Origin: Citrobacter amalonaticus
GTDB lineage: Bacteria; Pseudomonadota; Gammaproteobacteria; Enterobacterales; Enterobacteriaceae
Reading direction: 5' to 3'
Assembly: GCF_001559075.2 (NCBI RefSeq)
Contig: NZ_CP014015.2
Coordinates: 4,840,720 to 4,904,719 of the forward strand
DNA length: 64,000 nt
Below the pieces are notes generated by a model. That model searched no databases, had not been told where the DNA came from, and was given only the letters and a program-made list of their open reading frames with translations. Below, one piece after another: positions 16,721 through 25,578 of this stretch (position 1 is its first letter; every line of letters begins with the position of its first letter). Made by a program: the position numbers and the translations under genes.

Positions 16721-17373
16721 TGGCTTGTTAACGTCTCCGCATTACACAGGCCATGGCGAATTGCCAGGTGAGTCAGCTCTACATCACCATGAATGTTTAG
16801 TTTACTGAACATACGATAGCGATAGCTGTTCACCGTTTTAGGGCTGAGATTCAACTGCTCCGAAATCTCATTAACCTTCTGACCTTTGGTGATCATCAGC
16901 ATAATCTGCAATTCGCGCTCAGACAAACTGGCAAACGGGGTTTCCGTTTTTTCGGGTTCAATCTGGCTTAATGCCATTTGCTGGGCGATGTCAGAAGCAA
17001 TGTATCGCTGCCCGGAATAAACCGAACGGATGGCACTTACCACTTCCTGAGGCGCGGCGCCCTTACTCAGGTAACCTGCGGCTCCGGCCTGCATCACTTT
17101 TGCTGGCAACGGGTTTTCCGTGTGAACGGTCAACATAATCACTTTAATATCGGCAGTTGAACGCGCAATTTTGCGCGTGGCTTCAAGGCCACCAATACCG
17201 GGCATGTTCATGTCCATCAACACGACGTCGACGGTGTTGGCGCGACACCATTTTACGGCATCCTCACCGCAACCTGCTTCACCGACAACTTTTATACCCT
17301 TTATATCTTCAAGAATGCGTCGTATCCCTGCGCGCACCAGTTCGTGGTCATCAACAAGAAGAACGTTGATCAA
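16717..17373 (-). CDS. uvrY: Response regulator UvrY (BarA/UvrY two-component system)
   Basis: A 218-residue NarL/FixJ-type response regulator: receiver domain with phospho-acceptor Asp54 (VVLMDMNMPG) and LuxR-type helix-turn-helix at about 145-205. The BarA kinase phosphorylates it, and it activates csrB/csrC sRNA genes, thereby controlling CsrA, carbon flux, motility and biofilm. Overlaps uvrC by four bases. A short hairpin (ATAGTGG/CCACTAT, around 17407-17424) sits in its leader. Confidence 0.97.
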   Translation of the reverse strand: MINVLLVDDHELVRAGIRRILEDIKGIKVVGEAGCGEDAVKWCRANTVDVVLMDMNMPGIGGLEATRKIARSTADIKVIMLTVHTENPLPAKVMQAGAAGYLSKGAAPQEVVSAIRSVYSGQRYIASDIAQQMALSQIEPEKTETPFASLSERELQIMLMITKGQKVNEISEQLNLSPKTVNSYRYRMFSKLNIHGDVELTHLAIRHGLCNAETLTSQ

Positions 17374-17833
17374 AGGAATATCTCCAGAATAGGGATAACG
17401 CTACTGATAGTGGATCGCCACTATATTAGCGGGTTTTATCTCAACTTTAAAACGTAAAAAACGTCCGGTTACCGATTTTGCTCTCGTTTTCGGAAATTAG
17501 TCTGTACGCTTTGTGGAAACTTAGGCTAAGAACAGCCAGTTACACGCACTATTTCGGGAACGAGGTTTCATAATAGTGACAAAAACTCGCTTTCTCTCGC
17601 CTAAATGCTAAATAGACAGCTAAGTTTGTAACAATAATTAACGAGTAAAATACTCGGAATAAACAATAAATGAGGAAAATATAGACTTCTTATGTTGTTG
17701 TTTAATTTAACTCCGCTGGTGTGATTTCCGATCAAAAAACAACCACTGCTATTTTTCCCTCAGCTTATGGTATACTCCGCGGCCTTAACATTTACCATCG
17801 CACATTTTTACTGAAACATTACGAGGAAAATAA
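17374..17833. promoter_or_regulatory. Divergent control region between uvrY and yecF
   Basis: A 460-base AT-rich gap. An extended -10 element TGGTATACT at 17768-17776 precedes yecF by about 55 bases and is the clearest promoter; its -35 is poor. The uvrY promoter must lie in the left part. No small gene or sRNA was seen. Confidence 0.5.
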
Positions 17834-18058
17834 ATGAGTACGCCTGATTTTTCCACTGCCGAGAATAATCAAGAACTGGCTAATGAAGTCACCTGCCTGA
17901 AGGCGCTGTTAACGCTGATGCTGCAAGCAATGGGCCAGGCCGATGCAGGCCGCGTGATTCTTAAAATGGAAAAACAGATCGCGCTGGTCGAAGACGACGC
18001 GCAGGCTGCAGTATTTTCCAGCACTGTTAAGCAAATTAAACAAGCTTACCGTCAGTAA
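17834..18058 (+). CDS. yecF: DUF2594 family protein YecF
   Basis: Small helical cytoplasmic protein, 74 residues as in E. coli, function unknown. It has ribosome site ACGAGGAAA before the ATG. A single gene between uvrY and sdiA, in E. coli position, ending in a strong terminator. Confidence 0.93.
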   Translation: MSTPDFSTAENNQELANEVTCLKALLTLMLQAMGQADAGRVILKMEKQIALVEDDAQAAVFSSTVKQIKQAYRQ

Positions 18059-18063
18059 AGAAA

Positions 18064-18095
18064 AACCGGCTGAGAGCAGCGCTTTCAGCCGGTTT
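18064..18095 (+). terminator. Rho-independent terminator of yecF
   Basis: Ten-base-pair stem AACCGGCTGA/TCAGCCGGTT followed by a short T-run, six bases after the yecF stop. It lies between convergent yecF and sdiA and may serve both. Confidence 0.85.
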
Positions 18096-18124
18096 ATTGT
18101 CTGCCACGCAGAACGTTTATTGTT

Positions 18125-18847
18125 TCAGATAAGCCCGGTCGCCGCGGCATAGCACGCAATCTGCGTCTTATTCGGCGCGTTGAACTTCTTCTGCATATTC
18201 TTCTGGTGAAAGTTAACGGTGTTTTCTGATATCGACAGAATCATCGCAATTTCAGCCGAGGTCTTTCCTTCCGCCGTCCATTTCAGAATCTCTTTTTCTC
18301 GTTTGCTAAAGCGCATTTCCGGCGCCATCACCATCTCATCTTCGAGCCGGGAGAGTACCGTTAAGCTTTCGCGTACCAGCAACTGCAGTTTCAATTCGAC
18401 TTCATCGCCCGCAAACGGCGTATTACGCAGGCTCGACCGTGAGACCGAGAGAAAACCCAGCGCGCGATTTGGCAGCATGAGACACTGCGTGACCCCTTTG
18501 CGTAATCCGTGCGAACGGGCGGCATCCCACATCGTCTGTGCGTCACTGAATAATGCGTCGTTCCAGGGCAGATGTCCCTGAATGAAGTTTTCCGGCTTCA
18601 GCACGGGATCAATCGCGAAATAGTTTTCCGCCTGATATTGCGAAACCCACGCATCGGGATAAGTGGTATGAAGGGAAATTTTAGGACGCGTGAACGGAAC
18701 CGGATGCCTGACACACAGCGCGTAATAATCAAATTCCAGCAATTGTGTCTGCTGCTGTAATTCGCTGTAGACGTCTTCTGCGCTTGTCATTTCGTGAAAA
18801 CGTAACAGCATCGTCCGTCGCCAGGTAAAGAAATCTAAATCCTGCAT
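18125..18847 (-). CDS. sdiA: Quorum-sensing LuxR-family regulator SdiA
   Basis: A 240-residue LuxR homologue, length as in E. coli: N-terminal autoinducer-binding domain (conserved W/Y/D residues such as YYALC and YPDAWVSQYQ) and C-terminal LuxR helix-turn-helix (SKREKEILKWTAEGKTSAEIA). Enterobacteria lack an AHL synthase partner and use SdiA to sense AHLs from other species. No luxI homologue is near. The upstream 235-base gap to tcyN carries its promoter. Confidence 0.97.
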   Translation of the reverse strand: MQDLDFFTWRRTMLLRFHEMTSAEDVYSELQQQTQLLEFDYYALCVRHPVPFTRPKISLHTTYPDAWVSQYQAENYFAIDPVLKPENFIQGHLPWNDALFSDAQTMWDAARSHGLRKGVTQCLMLPNRALGFLSVSRSSLRNTPFAGDEVELKLQLLVRESLTVLSRLEDEMVMAPEMRFSKREKEILKWTAEGKTSAEIAMILSISENTVNFHQKNMQKKFNAPNKTQIACYAAATGLI

Positions 18848-19082
18848 ACTCAGTATTCGCGCCCTTGAGAGTGATAATCATTTTAAATGTGAGAAATAAC
18901 CTATCACATAAACATACGGTAGATGTATAAAATATCGGTCAGGGAACCGATTACTTGAGCGTTGTTTCAATACGCCTGTTTCACTCAGAGAAATACGTTC
19001 ATAGTCATGCGACTGATATTACTATTTATGCATCTCCACCCGGCCGAAATGGGATAATCCCGGACGAGTGGAGAAAAACCAA

Positions 19083-19835
19083 TCATTGCAGCAGAAACTT
19101 CTCAAGAAACTGACGGGTTCTCGGTTGTTGTGGATTGGCAAATAGCGCTTTGGCCGGCCCCTGTTCCACAATACGCCCCTGATCCATAAATATCGCCCGG
19201 TCCGCGACATCGCGGGCGAAGCTCATTTCATGGGTTACAATCACCATGGTGCGTTTTTCCTGCGCCAGTTGACGGATAGTGCTCAACACCTCGCCCACCA
19301 GCTCAGGATCGAGCGCAGAGGTCGGTTCATCAAACAAAATCACTTCCGGACGCATCGCCAGCGCACGGGCGATCGCCACACGCTGTTGCTGCCCGCCGGA
19401 CAAGCGCCGCGGATAGCTGGTCTCTTTCCCGGCCAGCCCCACTTTCGCCAGCAGTTCCCGCGCCCGCGCCATCGCCTCTTCTTTGCCTTCGCCCTTCACG
19501 ATAACCGGACCTTCAATGATGTTCTCCAGTACCGTGCGATGAGGGAAGAGATTGAAGCTCTGGAACACGAAGCCGACATGCTGACGCAACTGGCGAATAA
19601 GCGTTCGTTGCTGACTTAGCGAACGCGCCGTATCAATGGTGATGTCACCCACGGTGATCGTGCCCGCTTCCGGCTGTTCCAGCAGATTAATACTGCGCAG
19701 CAGTGTCGTTTTCCCCGACCCGCTGGGACCGATGATCGCGACCACCTCCCCCGCCTGCACTTGCAGATCGATGCCGTGCAGCACCGTCTGTCCATGGAAT
19801 TTCTTGACCAGGTTTTTTACGTCGATCGCACTCAT
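19083..19835 (-). CDS. tcyN: Cystine ABC transporter ATP-binding protein TcyN
   Basis: ATPase of the L-cystine importer TcyJLN (formerly YecC), 250 residues. Walker A GPSGSGKT at 36-43, signature LSGGQQQRVA and Walker B VILFDEPTSALD are intact. The start overlaps the tcyL stop by four bases. It is the last gene of the tcyJ-dcyD-tcyL-tcyN order, which reads leftward. Confidence 0.96.
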   Translation of the reverse strand: MSAIDVKNLVKKFHGQTVLHGIDLQVQAGEVVAIIGPSGSGKTTLLRSINLLEQPEAGTITVGDITIDTARSLSQQRTLIRQLRQHVGFVFQSFNLFPHRTVLENIIEGPVIVKGEGKEEAMARARELLAKVGLAGKETSYPRRLSGGQQQRVAIARALAMRPEVILFDEPTSALDPELVGEVLSTIRQLAQEKRTMVIVTHEMSFARDVADRAIFMDQGRIVEQGPAKALFANPQQPRTRQFLEKFLLQ

Positions 19836-20500
19836 TTCGGCTCTCTCTCCTGGCGGTTCAGTTGATTTTCAAAGTAGTTCTGCAATGAAGACAGCACGGT
19901 TGCCATGATCCAGTAGATCAGCGATGCCGCCAGATACATGGTGAATACCTCCAGCGTGCGCGACGTAATCAGCTGTGCCTGACGGAACAGTTCTGGCACC
20001 TGAATGGTGGCCGCCAGCGACGTGTCTTTCACCAGACTGATAAAACTGTTGCTCAGCGGCGGCAGCGCTACTCTGGCAGCCTGCGGTAAAATGGCGCGAC
20101 GCATCGTCTGCCACGGCGTCATCCCGATACTAGCTGCCGCTTCCCACTGTCCTTTGTCAATCGATGAAATCGCCGCACGCAGCGTCTCCGCGGCATAAGC
20201 TGCCGTATTGAGCGACAGGCCAATCATTGCGGACGGCACCGGATCCAGCTCAATACCAAACTGCGGCAGACCGTAATAGATCATAAACAGTTGCGCGATA
20301 AGCGGCGTACCGCGAAAAATAGAGATATAGAAGCGCGCCAGCCAGCGCAGAGGCAGCAGCGGCGACAGGCGCATCAGCGCGAGGATAAATCCCAGCAGCA
20401 GGCCGAAGAACATCCCGCCAATACTGAGTTGCAGCGTAAACACCGCCCCTTTGAGCAGATACGGCAGGGAATCAATAACCAGTTGGATACTTTCTTGCAT
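19832..20500 (-). CDS. tcyL: Cystine ABC transporter permease TcyL
   Basis: Inner-membrane permease of the cystine importer (formerly YecS), 222 residues with about five membrane segments and the HisM-type EAA loop (EAAASIGMTPWQTMRRAILPQA). It couples with TcyN (four-base overlap) and lies 15 bases downstream of dcyD. Confidence 0.96.
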   Translation of the reverse strand: MQESIQLVIDSLPYLLKGAVFTLQLSIGGMFFGLLLGFILALMRLSPLLPLRWLARFYISIFRGTPLIAQLFMIYYGLPQFGIELDPVPSAMIGLSLNTAAYAAETLRAAISSIDKGQWEAAASIGMTPWQTMRRAILPQAARVALPPLSNSFISLVKDTSLAATIQVPELFRQAQLITSRTLEVFTMYLAASLIYWIMATVLSSLQNYFENQLNRQEREPK

Positions 20501-20515
20501 GAGCTTATCCGAAAA

Positions 20516-21502
20516 TTACACGTGTGGATGGTAGGCAAACAGCGCGGGCGCCCCACCAGTATGGATAAAGAGGATCGGGCCTTCGTCTTTAAAGCGTTTC
20601 TGGCTGATGCCGTCAATCAGTCCGGCCATCGCTTTTCCGGTATAGACCGGGTCGAGAAGGATCCCTTCCAGACGCGCCAACAACTTCACGGCTTCCATCC
20701 CCTCTTCGTTTGGCGTGCCGTAGCCCGGGGCATAATAGTCATCCCACAACAAAATCTCCGCCGCCGCTGTCAGTTCGAGTTCACTGGCAATAGCCTGCTG
20801 CAGCGCCGCCACTTTCGGCTTTTGATCGGCTACGCTGCGCGAAACGGTTACGCCAATCAGATCCACATCCGGCATCAGTTGCTCCAGACCAATCGCCAGC
20901 CCGGCGTGCGTTCCCGCGCTACCAGAAGCCACCACCACTGAAGAGAGCTGCACCGCGCCTTCACACTGTTGCGCGATTTCCAGCGCGCTTTCAACATAGC
21001 CTAATGCCCCCAGCGCGTTTGAACCGCCAACCGGTATGATGTAGGGACGAAAGCCCTGCGCTTCGACGCGGGTGGCCAGTTCCTGCAACTGCGCATCAGG
21101 CTGGTTTAGCGCATCGCACATTTCGACCTGGACGTTGAACAGATCCAGCAGCAGGCGGTTGCCGTTGGTGAGATAGTTTTCTGCCGTGGTGCCAATGGGG
21201 TTTTCCAGCAGCGCCACGCAGTGCAGTCCCAGCTTCGCGGCTACCGCCGCCGTCTGACGCACGTGGTTAGACTGAATCGCGCCTGCCGTGATCAGCGTAT
21301 CCGCGCCTTCACGCAGCGCATCTGCGGCCAGGAACTCGAGCTTGCGCAGCTTATTACCCCCCATCGCCATCGGCGTTACGTCATCGCGCTTGATGAAAAT
21401 ATCCCGTCCCAGGTAGTCAGAAAAGCGCGGCAGGTATTCCAGCGGCGTCGGCGCGCCGATAAATTCCAGGCGCGGAAAGCGTGTCAGGTTGTGCAGTGGC
21501 AT
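20516..21502 (-). CDS. dcyD: D-cysteine desulfhydrase DcyD
   Basis: PLP enzyme that degrades D-cysteine to pyruvate, H2S and ammonia, protecting against D-cysteine toxicity. It has 328 residues, as in E. coli. Lys51 in GGNKLRK is the Schiff-base lysine; AIQSNH and the TGGAPALF segment line the active site. It lies within the cystine importer cluster, between tcyJ and tcyL, linking uptake and breakdown. The fold is that of ACC deaminase; the neighbourhood supports D-cysteine as substrate. Confidence 0.96.
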   Translation of the reverse strand: MPLHNLTRFPRLEFIGAPTPLEYLPRFSDYLGRDIFIKRDDVTPMAMGGNKLRKLEFLAADALREGADTLITAGAIQSNHVRQTAAVAAKLGLHCVALLENPIGTTAENYLTNGNRLLLDLFNVQVEMCDALNQPDAQLQELATRVEAQGFRPYIIPVGGSNALGALGYVESALEIAQQCEGAVQLSSVVVASGSAGTHAGLAIGLEQLMPDVDLIGVTVSRSVADQKPKVAALQQAIASELELTAAAEILLWDDYYAPGYGTPNEEGMEAVKLLARLEGILLDPVYTGKAMAGLIDGISQKRFKDEGPILFIHTGGAPALFAYHPHV

Positions 21503-21610
21503 AAAGCCTCCGATTATTCGTTGTTGTGATGTTCTTTTTATTATGCACGTTCAAACGCATGAAATAAAAAAGGCGCTGATTAAAGCGCCTTTTTTTTCTT
21601 ACTGTTCGGA

Positions 21611-22411
21611 CTATTTCGTTACATCCGCGCCAAACCACTTCTCAGAAAGCGCCTTCAGCGAGCCGTCTTTCTGCATTTCGGCAATCGCGGCGTCTACCGC
21701 CTTCAGCAGGTCTTCGTTGCCTTTACGCAGCGCAACGCCAGACTCCTGGCAGGAGAAAGCTTCACCGGTGACCGCCAGCGTGTCTTTGGTCTTTTTAACC
21801 AGATCCAGCGCCGCCAGACGATCCACCAGAATGGCGTCGATACGGCCTACGCGCAGATCCTGATATTTCGTCGGGTCATCATCATAAGTCCGGATGTCAA
21901 CGCCCTGGACGTTCTGACGTAACCACTCTTCATAGTTGGTACCCAGACCCACGCCCACTTTCTTATCTTTCAGATCGGCTGCGGTTTTAATCGCGCCTTC
22001 ATTGCCTTTTTTCACCAGCGCCTGGATACCGGAAACGGTATAAGGGGTAGAGAAATCATATTTCTTTTTCCGCTCGTCGGAGATGGTGACCTGATTGATC
22101 ACCACATCGATGCGTTTAGAGTCCAGAGAGGCCAGCATCCCGTCCCATTTGGTCGGTTTCAGCGTGGCTTTCACGCCCAGATGCTTCGCCAGCTCTTCGG
22201 CGAACTCCACTTCAAAGCCGGTCAATTTACCGTCATCACCCTGGAAACTGAACGGCGGATAAGTGCCTTCCAGCCCCACCAGCAGCGTGCCACGATCTTT
22301 AACCTTCTTCAGCAGACCTTCATCTGCAAACGTTTTTGCGCTCATTCCCGCGACAAGAGCCACAGCCATCACGCCCATCAACGCCTGGCGTCCCAGAAGT
22401 GCTAATTTCAT
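21611..22411 (-). CDS. tcyJ: Cystine-binding periplasmic protein TcyJ (FliY)
   Basis: Periplasmic cystine receptor of the TcyJLN importer, 266 residues from ATG 22411 (MKLALLGRQ); an upstream in-frame extension of 22 residues is rejected because it would precede the signal peptide. The cleavage is near KTFADEG. The family-3 solute-binding signature GFEVEFAEELAKHLGV is present near 64-79. It lies downstream of fliZ and was named FliY for that position, but has no flagellar role. Confidence 0.96.
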   Translation of the reverse strand: MKLALLGRQALMGVMAVALVAGMSAKTFADEGLLKKVKDRGTLLVGLEGTYPPFSFQGDDGKLTGFEVEFAEELAKHLGVKATLKPTKWDGMLASLDSKRIDVVINQVTISDERKKKYDFSTPYTVSGIQALVKKGNEGAIKTAADLKDKKVGVGLGTNYEEWLRQNVQGVDIRTYDDDPTKYQDLRVGRIDAILVDRLAALDLVKKTKDTLAVTGEAFSCQESGVALRKGNEDLLKAVDAAIAEMQKDGSLKALSEKWFGADVTK

Positions 22412-22498
22412 ATTTACCCCGAATGTTGTTATGAATGCCCGTAGTGTAGAGCGTTTATGGGTAACGACATAAATCACTCTGCTACATCTTATTCATTT

Positions 22499-23050
22499 TT
22501 AATATATATCAGAAGTCATCCGGAGGGAGGAATTCTGTTGCGGTTCGGGGCGAGCATGCGCTTTATATTGCGCGTACTTACGCAGTGCGATGCGATAGTT
22601 GTTGGTGCTGGTCTCCGGCAGCCACGGCGCCAGGTTTTCATCAAGATAACCGTCCTGGAGCAGATCGTGAGAAATTTTCTGCTCGCTGAGATGATTACCA
22701 AGACGGCGCAGACGGACAACATACTCGCGTACGGTTCCGTGGCTCATTTCGGTCTGTTCAAACAGGAATTGTTTAAAACCAATGATGTCGAAGAAATCGC
22801 TCTGCGTTTTGCAGTGTAAATCACCGCAGAAACGGCATAGCGCCACCCACTCTTTCTGCTCCTGCTGCCAGGCGGCTTCATCCATGAGCGTATCGAGGCG
22901 GGAAATGGCGATTTTATTGACGATCTGCCCTTTGCGCACCAGCGTGATGCGATCCAGTAGCTTGTGGCAATGAGCGCAATGCGTCTGGCTGTGTTTAAAG
23001 TCTTTGAGGTAGCGGCTTAGAGGCCGTCTTTTTGATTGCTGCACCGTCAT
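22499..23050 (-). CDS. fliZ: Flagellar/RpoS regulator FliZ
   Basis: A 183-residue DNA-binding regulator, E. coli length, with phage-integrase-like N-terminal SAM-type domain. In E. coli it antagonises sigma-S promoters; in Salmonella it raises FlhDC activity. Conserved Cys pairs (CAHCH, CRFCGDLHC) could bind metal. It lies 59 bases downstream of fliA in the fliAZ operon. Confidence 0.96.
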   Translation of the reverse strand: MTVQQSKRRPLSRYLKDFKHSQTHCAHCHKLLDRITLVRKGQIVNKIAISRLDTLMDEAAWQQEQKEWVALCRFCGDLHCKTQSDFFDIIGFKQFLFEQTEMSHGTVREYVVRLRRLGNHLSEQKISHDLLQDGYLDENLAPWLPETSTNNYRIALRKYAQYKAHARPEPQQNSSLRMTSDIY

Positions 23051-23109
23051 GAGAACTCCTGGTAGTCAATACGTTGTGCGGCATTTTTCAGCGCCGACAA
23101 CGTCGTTCG

Positions 23110-23829
23110 CTATAACTTACCCAGCTTCGTGCGTAACCGTTTTATGGCCTGACTGTGCAACTGGCTGACCCGTGACTCCCCGACTTCCAGAACCGCGCCA
23201 ATCTCTTTGAGATTGAGTTCTTCCTGGTAATAGAGCGTGAGCACCAGTTGTTCGCGTTCCGGAAGTGCTTCAATGGCATCCATCACGCGCTGGCGCAAAT
23301 TGCTCTCAAGGAGCTGTTGTAACGGGTTTTCCTGCTGGTGTTCTTCTGTCACCAGCTCGATACTATCGCCATGCTCTTCCCGCCACTCGTCATAGGAGAA
23401 GAGTTGGCTGTTGTTGGTATCAAGCAACATCTGACGATATTCTTCGACAGGAATCGCCAGCCGCTCCGCCACCTCCGTTTCCGTCGCGTTGCGCCCTAAT
23501 TCCTGTTCCAGTTGCCCCATCGCCTGTGCCACTTCGCGGGCATTACGCCGGACACTACGCGGCACCCAGTCACGGCTGCGTAGTTCATCCAGCATCGCCC
23601 CACGAATACGCTGCACTGCGTAAGTGGTAAATGCCGTTCCTTGCAGAGCGTCATATCGGTCAACTGCATTCAATAACCCGATACCGCCCGCCTGTAGCAG
23701 ATCGTCCAGTTCTACGCTCGCGGGCAAACGCACCTGCAGGCGCAACGCTTCGTGACGCACCAGCGGTACATAACGCTGCCACAGCGAGTGTTTATCCATT
23801 ACACCTTCAGCGGTATACAGTGAATTCAC
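23110..23829 (-). CDS. fliA: Flagellar sigma factor FliA (sigma-28)
   Basis: Sigma-70-family factor for class 3 flagellar genes, 239 residues, starting with GTG 23829 as in E. coli. Regions 2 (DLLQAGGIGLLNAVDRYD), 3 (VPRSVRRNAREV) and 4 (LNLKEIGAVLEVGESRVSQL) are intact. FlgM binds it until the hook is complete. Its predicted targets in this window, fliC and fliD, show matching promoters. Confidence 0.97.
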   Translation of the reverse strand: MNSLYTAEGVMDKHSLWQRYVPLVRHEALRLQVRLPASVELDDLLQAGGIGLLNAVDRYDALQGTAFTTYAVQRIRGAMLDELRSRDWVPRSVRRNAREVAQAMGQLEQELGRNATETEVAERLAIPVEEYRQMLLDTNNSQLFSYDEWREEHGDSIELVTEEHQQENPLQQLLESNLRQRVMDAIEALPEREQLVLTLYYQEELNLKEIGAVLEVGESRVSQLHSQAIKRLRTKLGKL

Positions 23830-23854
23830 GATAAACAGCCCTGCGTTAAATGAG

Positions 23855-23862
23855 TTATCGGC
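23855..23862 (-). promoter_or_regulatory. Candidate sigma-28 -10 element upstream of fliA
   Basis: GCCGATAA on the minus strand, 26 bases before the fliA start, is a perfect sigma-28 -10 sequence. The matching -35 at the usual 15-base spacing (TGCA) is poor. E. coli fliA is transcribed from both FlhDC/sigma-70 and sigma-28 promoters, so autoregulation is plausible. Confidence 0.45.
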
Positions 23863-23950
23863 ATGATTATCCGTTTCTGCAGGGGTTTTAATCGGGTGAA
23901 TAGTGGGTGAAATGAGGGGTTATTTAGGGGTTACCGGTAAAGCCAGAACG

Positions 23951-23976
23951 AAAAAACCCCGCCGGAGCGGGGTTTG
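23951..23976 (-). terminator. Rho-independent terminator of fliC
   Basis: Stem AACCCCGC/GCGGGGTT with a CGGA-type loop. Minus-strand transcription from fliC (stop at 23992) ends in a six-T run. Confidence 0.88.
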
Positions 23977-23991
23977 TGCAGGAAGCGTAAA

Positions 23992-25269
23992 TTAACGCAG
24001 CAGGGACAGCATGGTCTGCGGAACCTGGTTGGCCTGAGCCAGTACGGAAGAGCCAGCCTGCTGCAGGATCTGTGCGCGAGACATGTTGGACACTTCGGTC
24101 GCGTAGTCAGAATCCTGAATACGGCTACGGGCATCGGTCAGGTTGTTAACGGTGTTGTTCAGGTTAGTCACGGTAGATTCAAAACGGTTCTGGGAAGCAC
24201 CCAGGATGCTGCGCTGAGTATCAACCGCTTTCAGAGCAGCATCAATATCTTCCAGCGGAGTAGTACCGGTCGCTGTGCCAGTATCACCGCCAGTCACTTT
24301 ACCTTTCAGAACATCAAAGCCAGTCGCATTTACACTACGGAAATTACCGTTAACCATGGCTCCAGCATCTTTCGCTGCAGCTTTAGCAGTATCAATCACA
24401 GTAGCGGTAGCTGCTAAGTTATCACTCTTTTCTGCAGCAGATTTGATCGCATCTGTCAGTGCAGTTTGTTGCGCAGCAGTCACTGTATCACCAGCTTTCA
24501 GTGAGCTAAATGCAGAACCCAAACTTGTAGTATCTTTTAAGCCAACTGCAGTAAGCATAGTTTCGAGGGCCGTTTGCATGCCAGCCGCATCAGTTGCAGC
24601 ATCTGCTGCTGTTGCAAATGCAGTTACGGCATCTGAAATCTGATCACCTGCAGCGTTTTCTACCCCAACAGCAACCAAATAATCAGCTTTAGCCTTAGCG
24701 ATACCTGTATCTTTGTTTAAAGTTGTTGAGGAGGTATTATCAGTACCCGCGGTCGCCAGGTTCCAGCCAGAACTTGAACCAATTTCAATGCTAATCTGCT
24801 CGTTATCTTTAGAGCCAACCTGGAAGTCGTAGCTCTGCGCGGCACCAGTACGGTTATCCAGAACTTTGATACCGTTAAAGTCGGTTTGTTTGGTGACGCG
24901 GTTGATCTCTTCCATACGCTGGTTAACTTCAGACTGGATGGAGTCGATATCGGATGCGGAGTTAGAGCTGTTCTGCGCCTGAACGGTCAGGTCACGAACA
25001 CGCTGCAGGTTGTTGTTGATTTCGCTCAGCGCGCCTTCAGCGGTCTGAGACAGAGAGATACCGTCGTTGGCGTTACGTGCAGCAACGGTCAGACCGTTGA
25101 TGTTAGAGGTGAAACGGTTGGCGATTGCCTGGCCAGCGGCGTCGTCTTTAGCGCTGTTGATACGCAGACCAGAAGACAAACGCTCAATAGCGGTACCCAG
25201 AGCAGACTGAGATTTGTTCAGGTTGTTCTGCGTCATCAGCGACAGGCTGTTAGTATTGATTACTGCCAT
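23992..25269 (-). CDS. fliC: Flagellin FliC
   Basis: Filament subunit of 425 residues, shorter than K-12 FliC (498). The N-terminal D0/D1 (MAVINTNSLSLMTQNNLNKS to about 165) and C-terminal D1/D0 (from about 330, ending QTMLSLLR) are the conserved parts that polymerise and engage TLR5. Residues ~170-310 form the variable surface domain (H antigen) and look unlike the ends: rich in Ala, Thr, Asp and Lys, with more AT-rich codons (24354-24744). It is exported by the FliP-R/FlhAB system with FliS as chaperone. Confidence 0.97.
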   Translation of the reverse strand: MAVINTNSLSLMTQNNLNKSQSALGTAIERLSSGLRINSAKDDAAGQAIANRFTSNINGLTVAARNANDGISLSQTAEGALSEINNNLQRVRDLTVQAQNSSNSASDIDSIQSEVNQRMEEINRVTKQTDFNGIKVLDNRTGAAQSYDFQVGSKDNEQISIEIGSSSGWNLATAGTDNTSSTTLNKDTGIAKAKADYLVAVGVENAAGDQISDAVTAFATAADAATDAAGMQTALETMLTAVGLKDTTSLGSAFSSLKAGDTVTAAQQTALTDAIKSAAEKSDNLAATATVIDTAKAAAKDAGAMVNGNFRSVNATGFDVLKGKVTGGDTGTATGTTPLEDIDAALKAVDTQRSILGASQNRFESTVTNLNNTVNNLTDARSRIQDSDYATEVSNMSRAQILQQAGSSVLAQANQVPQTMLSLLR

Positions 25270-25338
25270 AATTGAGTTTCCTTCATAAAGTGTTTAGTTT
25301 CAGGCCTCTGGCCCACGGCTCCTGCGCCGTTATCCAGA

Positions 25339-25365
25339 TTATCGACAGCCTCAAACGAACCTTTA
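25339..25365 (-). promoter_or_regulatory. Sigma-28 promoter of fliC
   Basis: TAAA-N15-GTCGATAA on the minus strand, one mismatch from the sigma-28 consensus TAAA-N15-GCCGATAA, about 70 bases before the fliC ATG. Confidence 0.82.
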
Positions 25366-25516
25366 GCAATTTTTATCACTCTTTTTTTTCCGCTTTTTTA
25401 TCCCCTGAACAATTTCAAATAAGTCTTCATCCCTGTCTCTGGCTTATTTTACCGAGAAGCAGAATACCTTCCTAAAAAGCCTCTTTATTGTGCAATTGCC
25501 ATCGCTATCTTTTCGC

Positions 25517-25543
25517 TAAACTTCTCGCGTTAAGTGCCGATAC
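25517..25543 (+). promoter_or_regulatory. Sigma-28 promoter of fliDST
   Basis: TAAA (25517-25520), 15 bases, then GCCGATAC (25536-25543): the sigma-28 consensus with one mismatch. It lies 36 bases before the fliD ATG. The 309-base fliC-fliD gap is explained by the two divergent promoters and a T-rich spacer. Confidence 0.87.
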
Positions 25544-25578
25544 CCTCTCCATTGGTTCTTATTCAAAAGGAAAATGTA

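Noticed and set aside
24020..24060. Short GCTGCAG-type repeats around fliC end as CRISPR or phase-variation elements
   Set aside because: They are ordinary coding sequence of the flagellin C-terminus; no spacer structure or invertible repeats.
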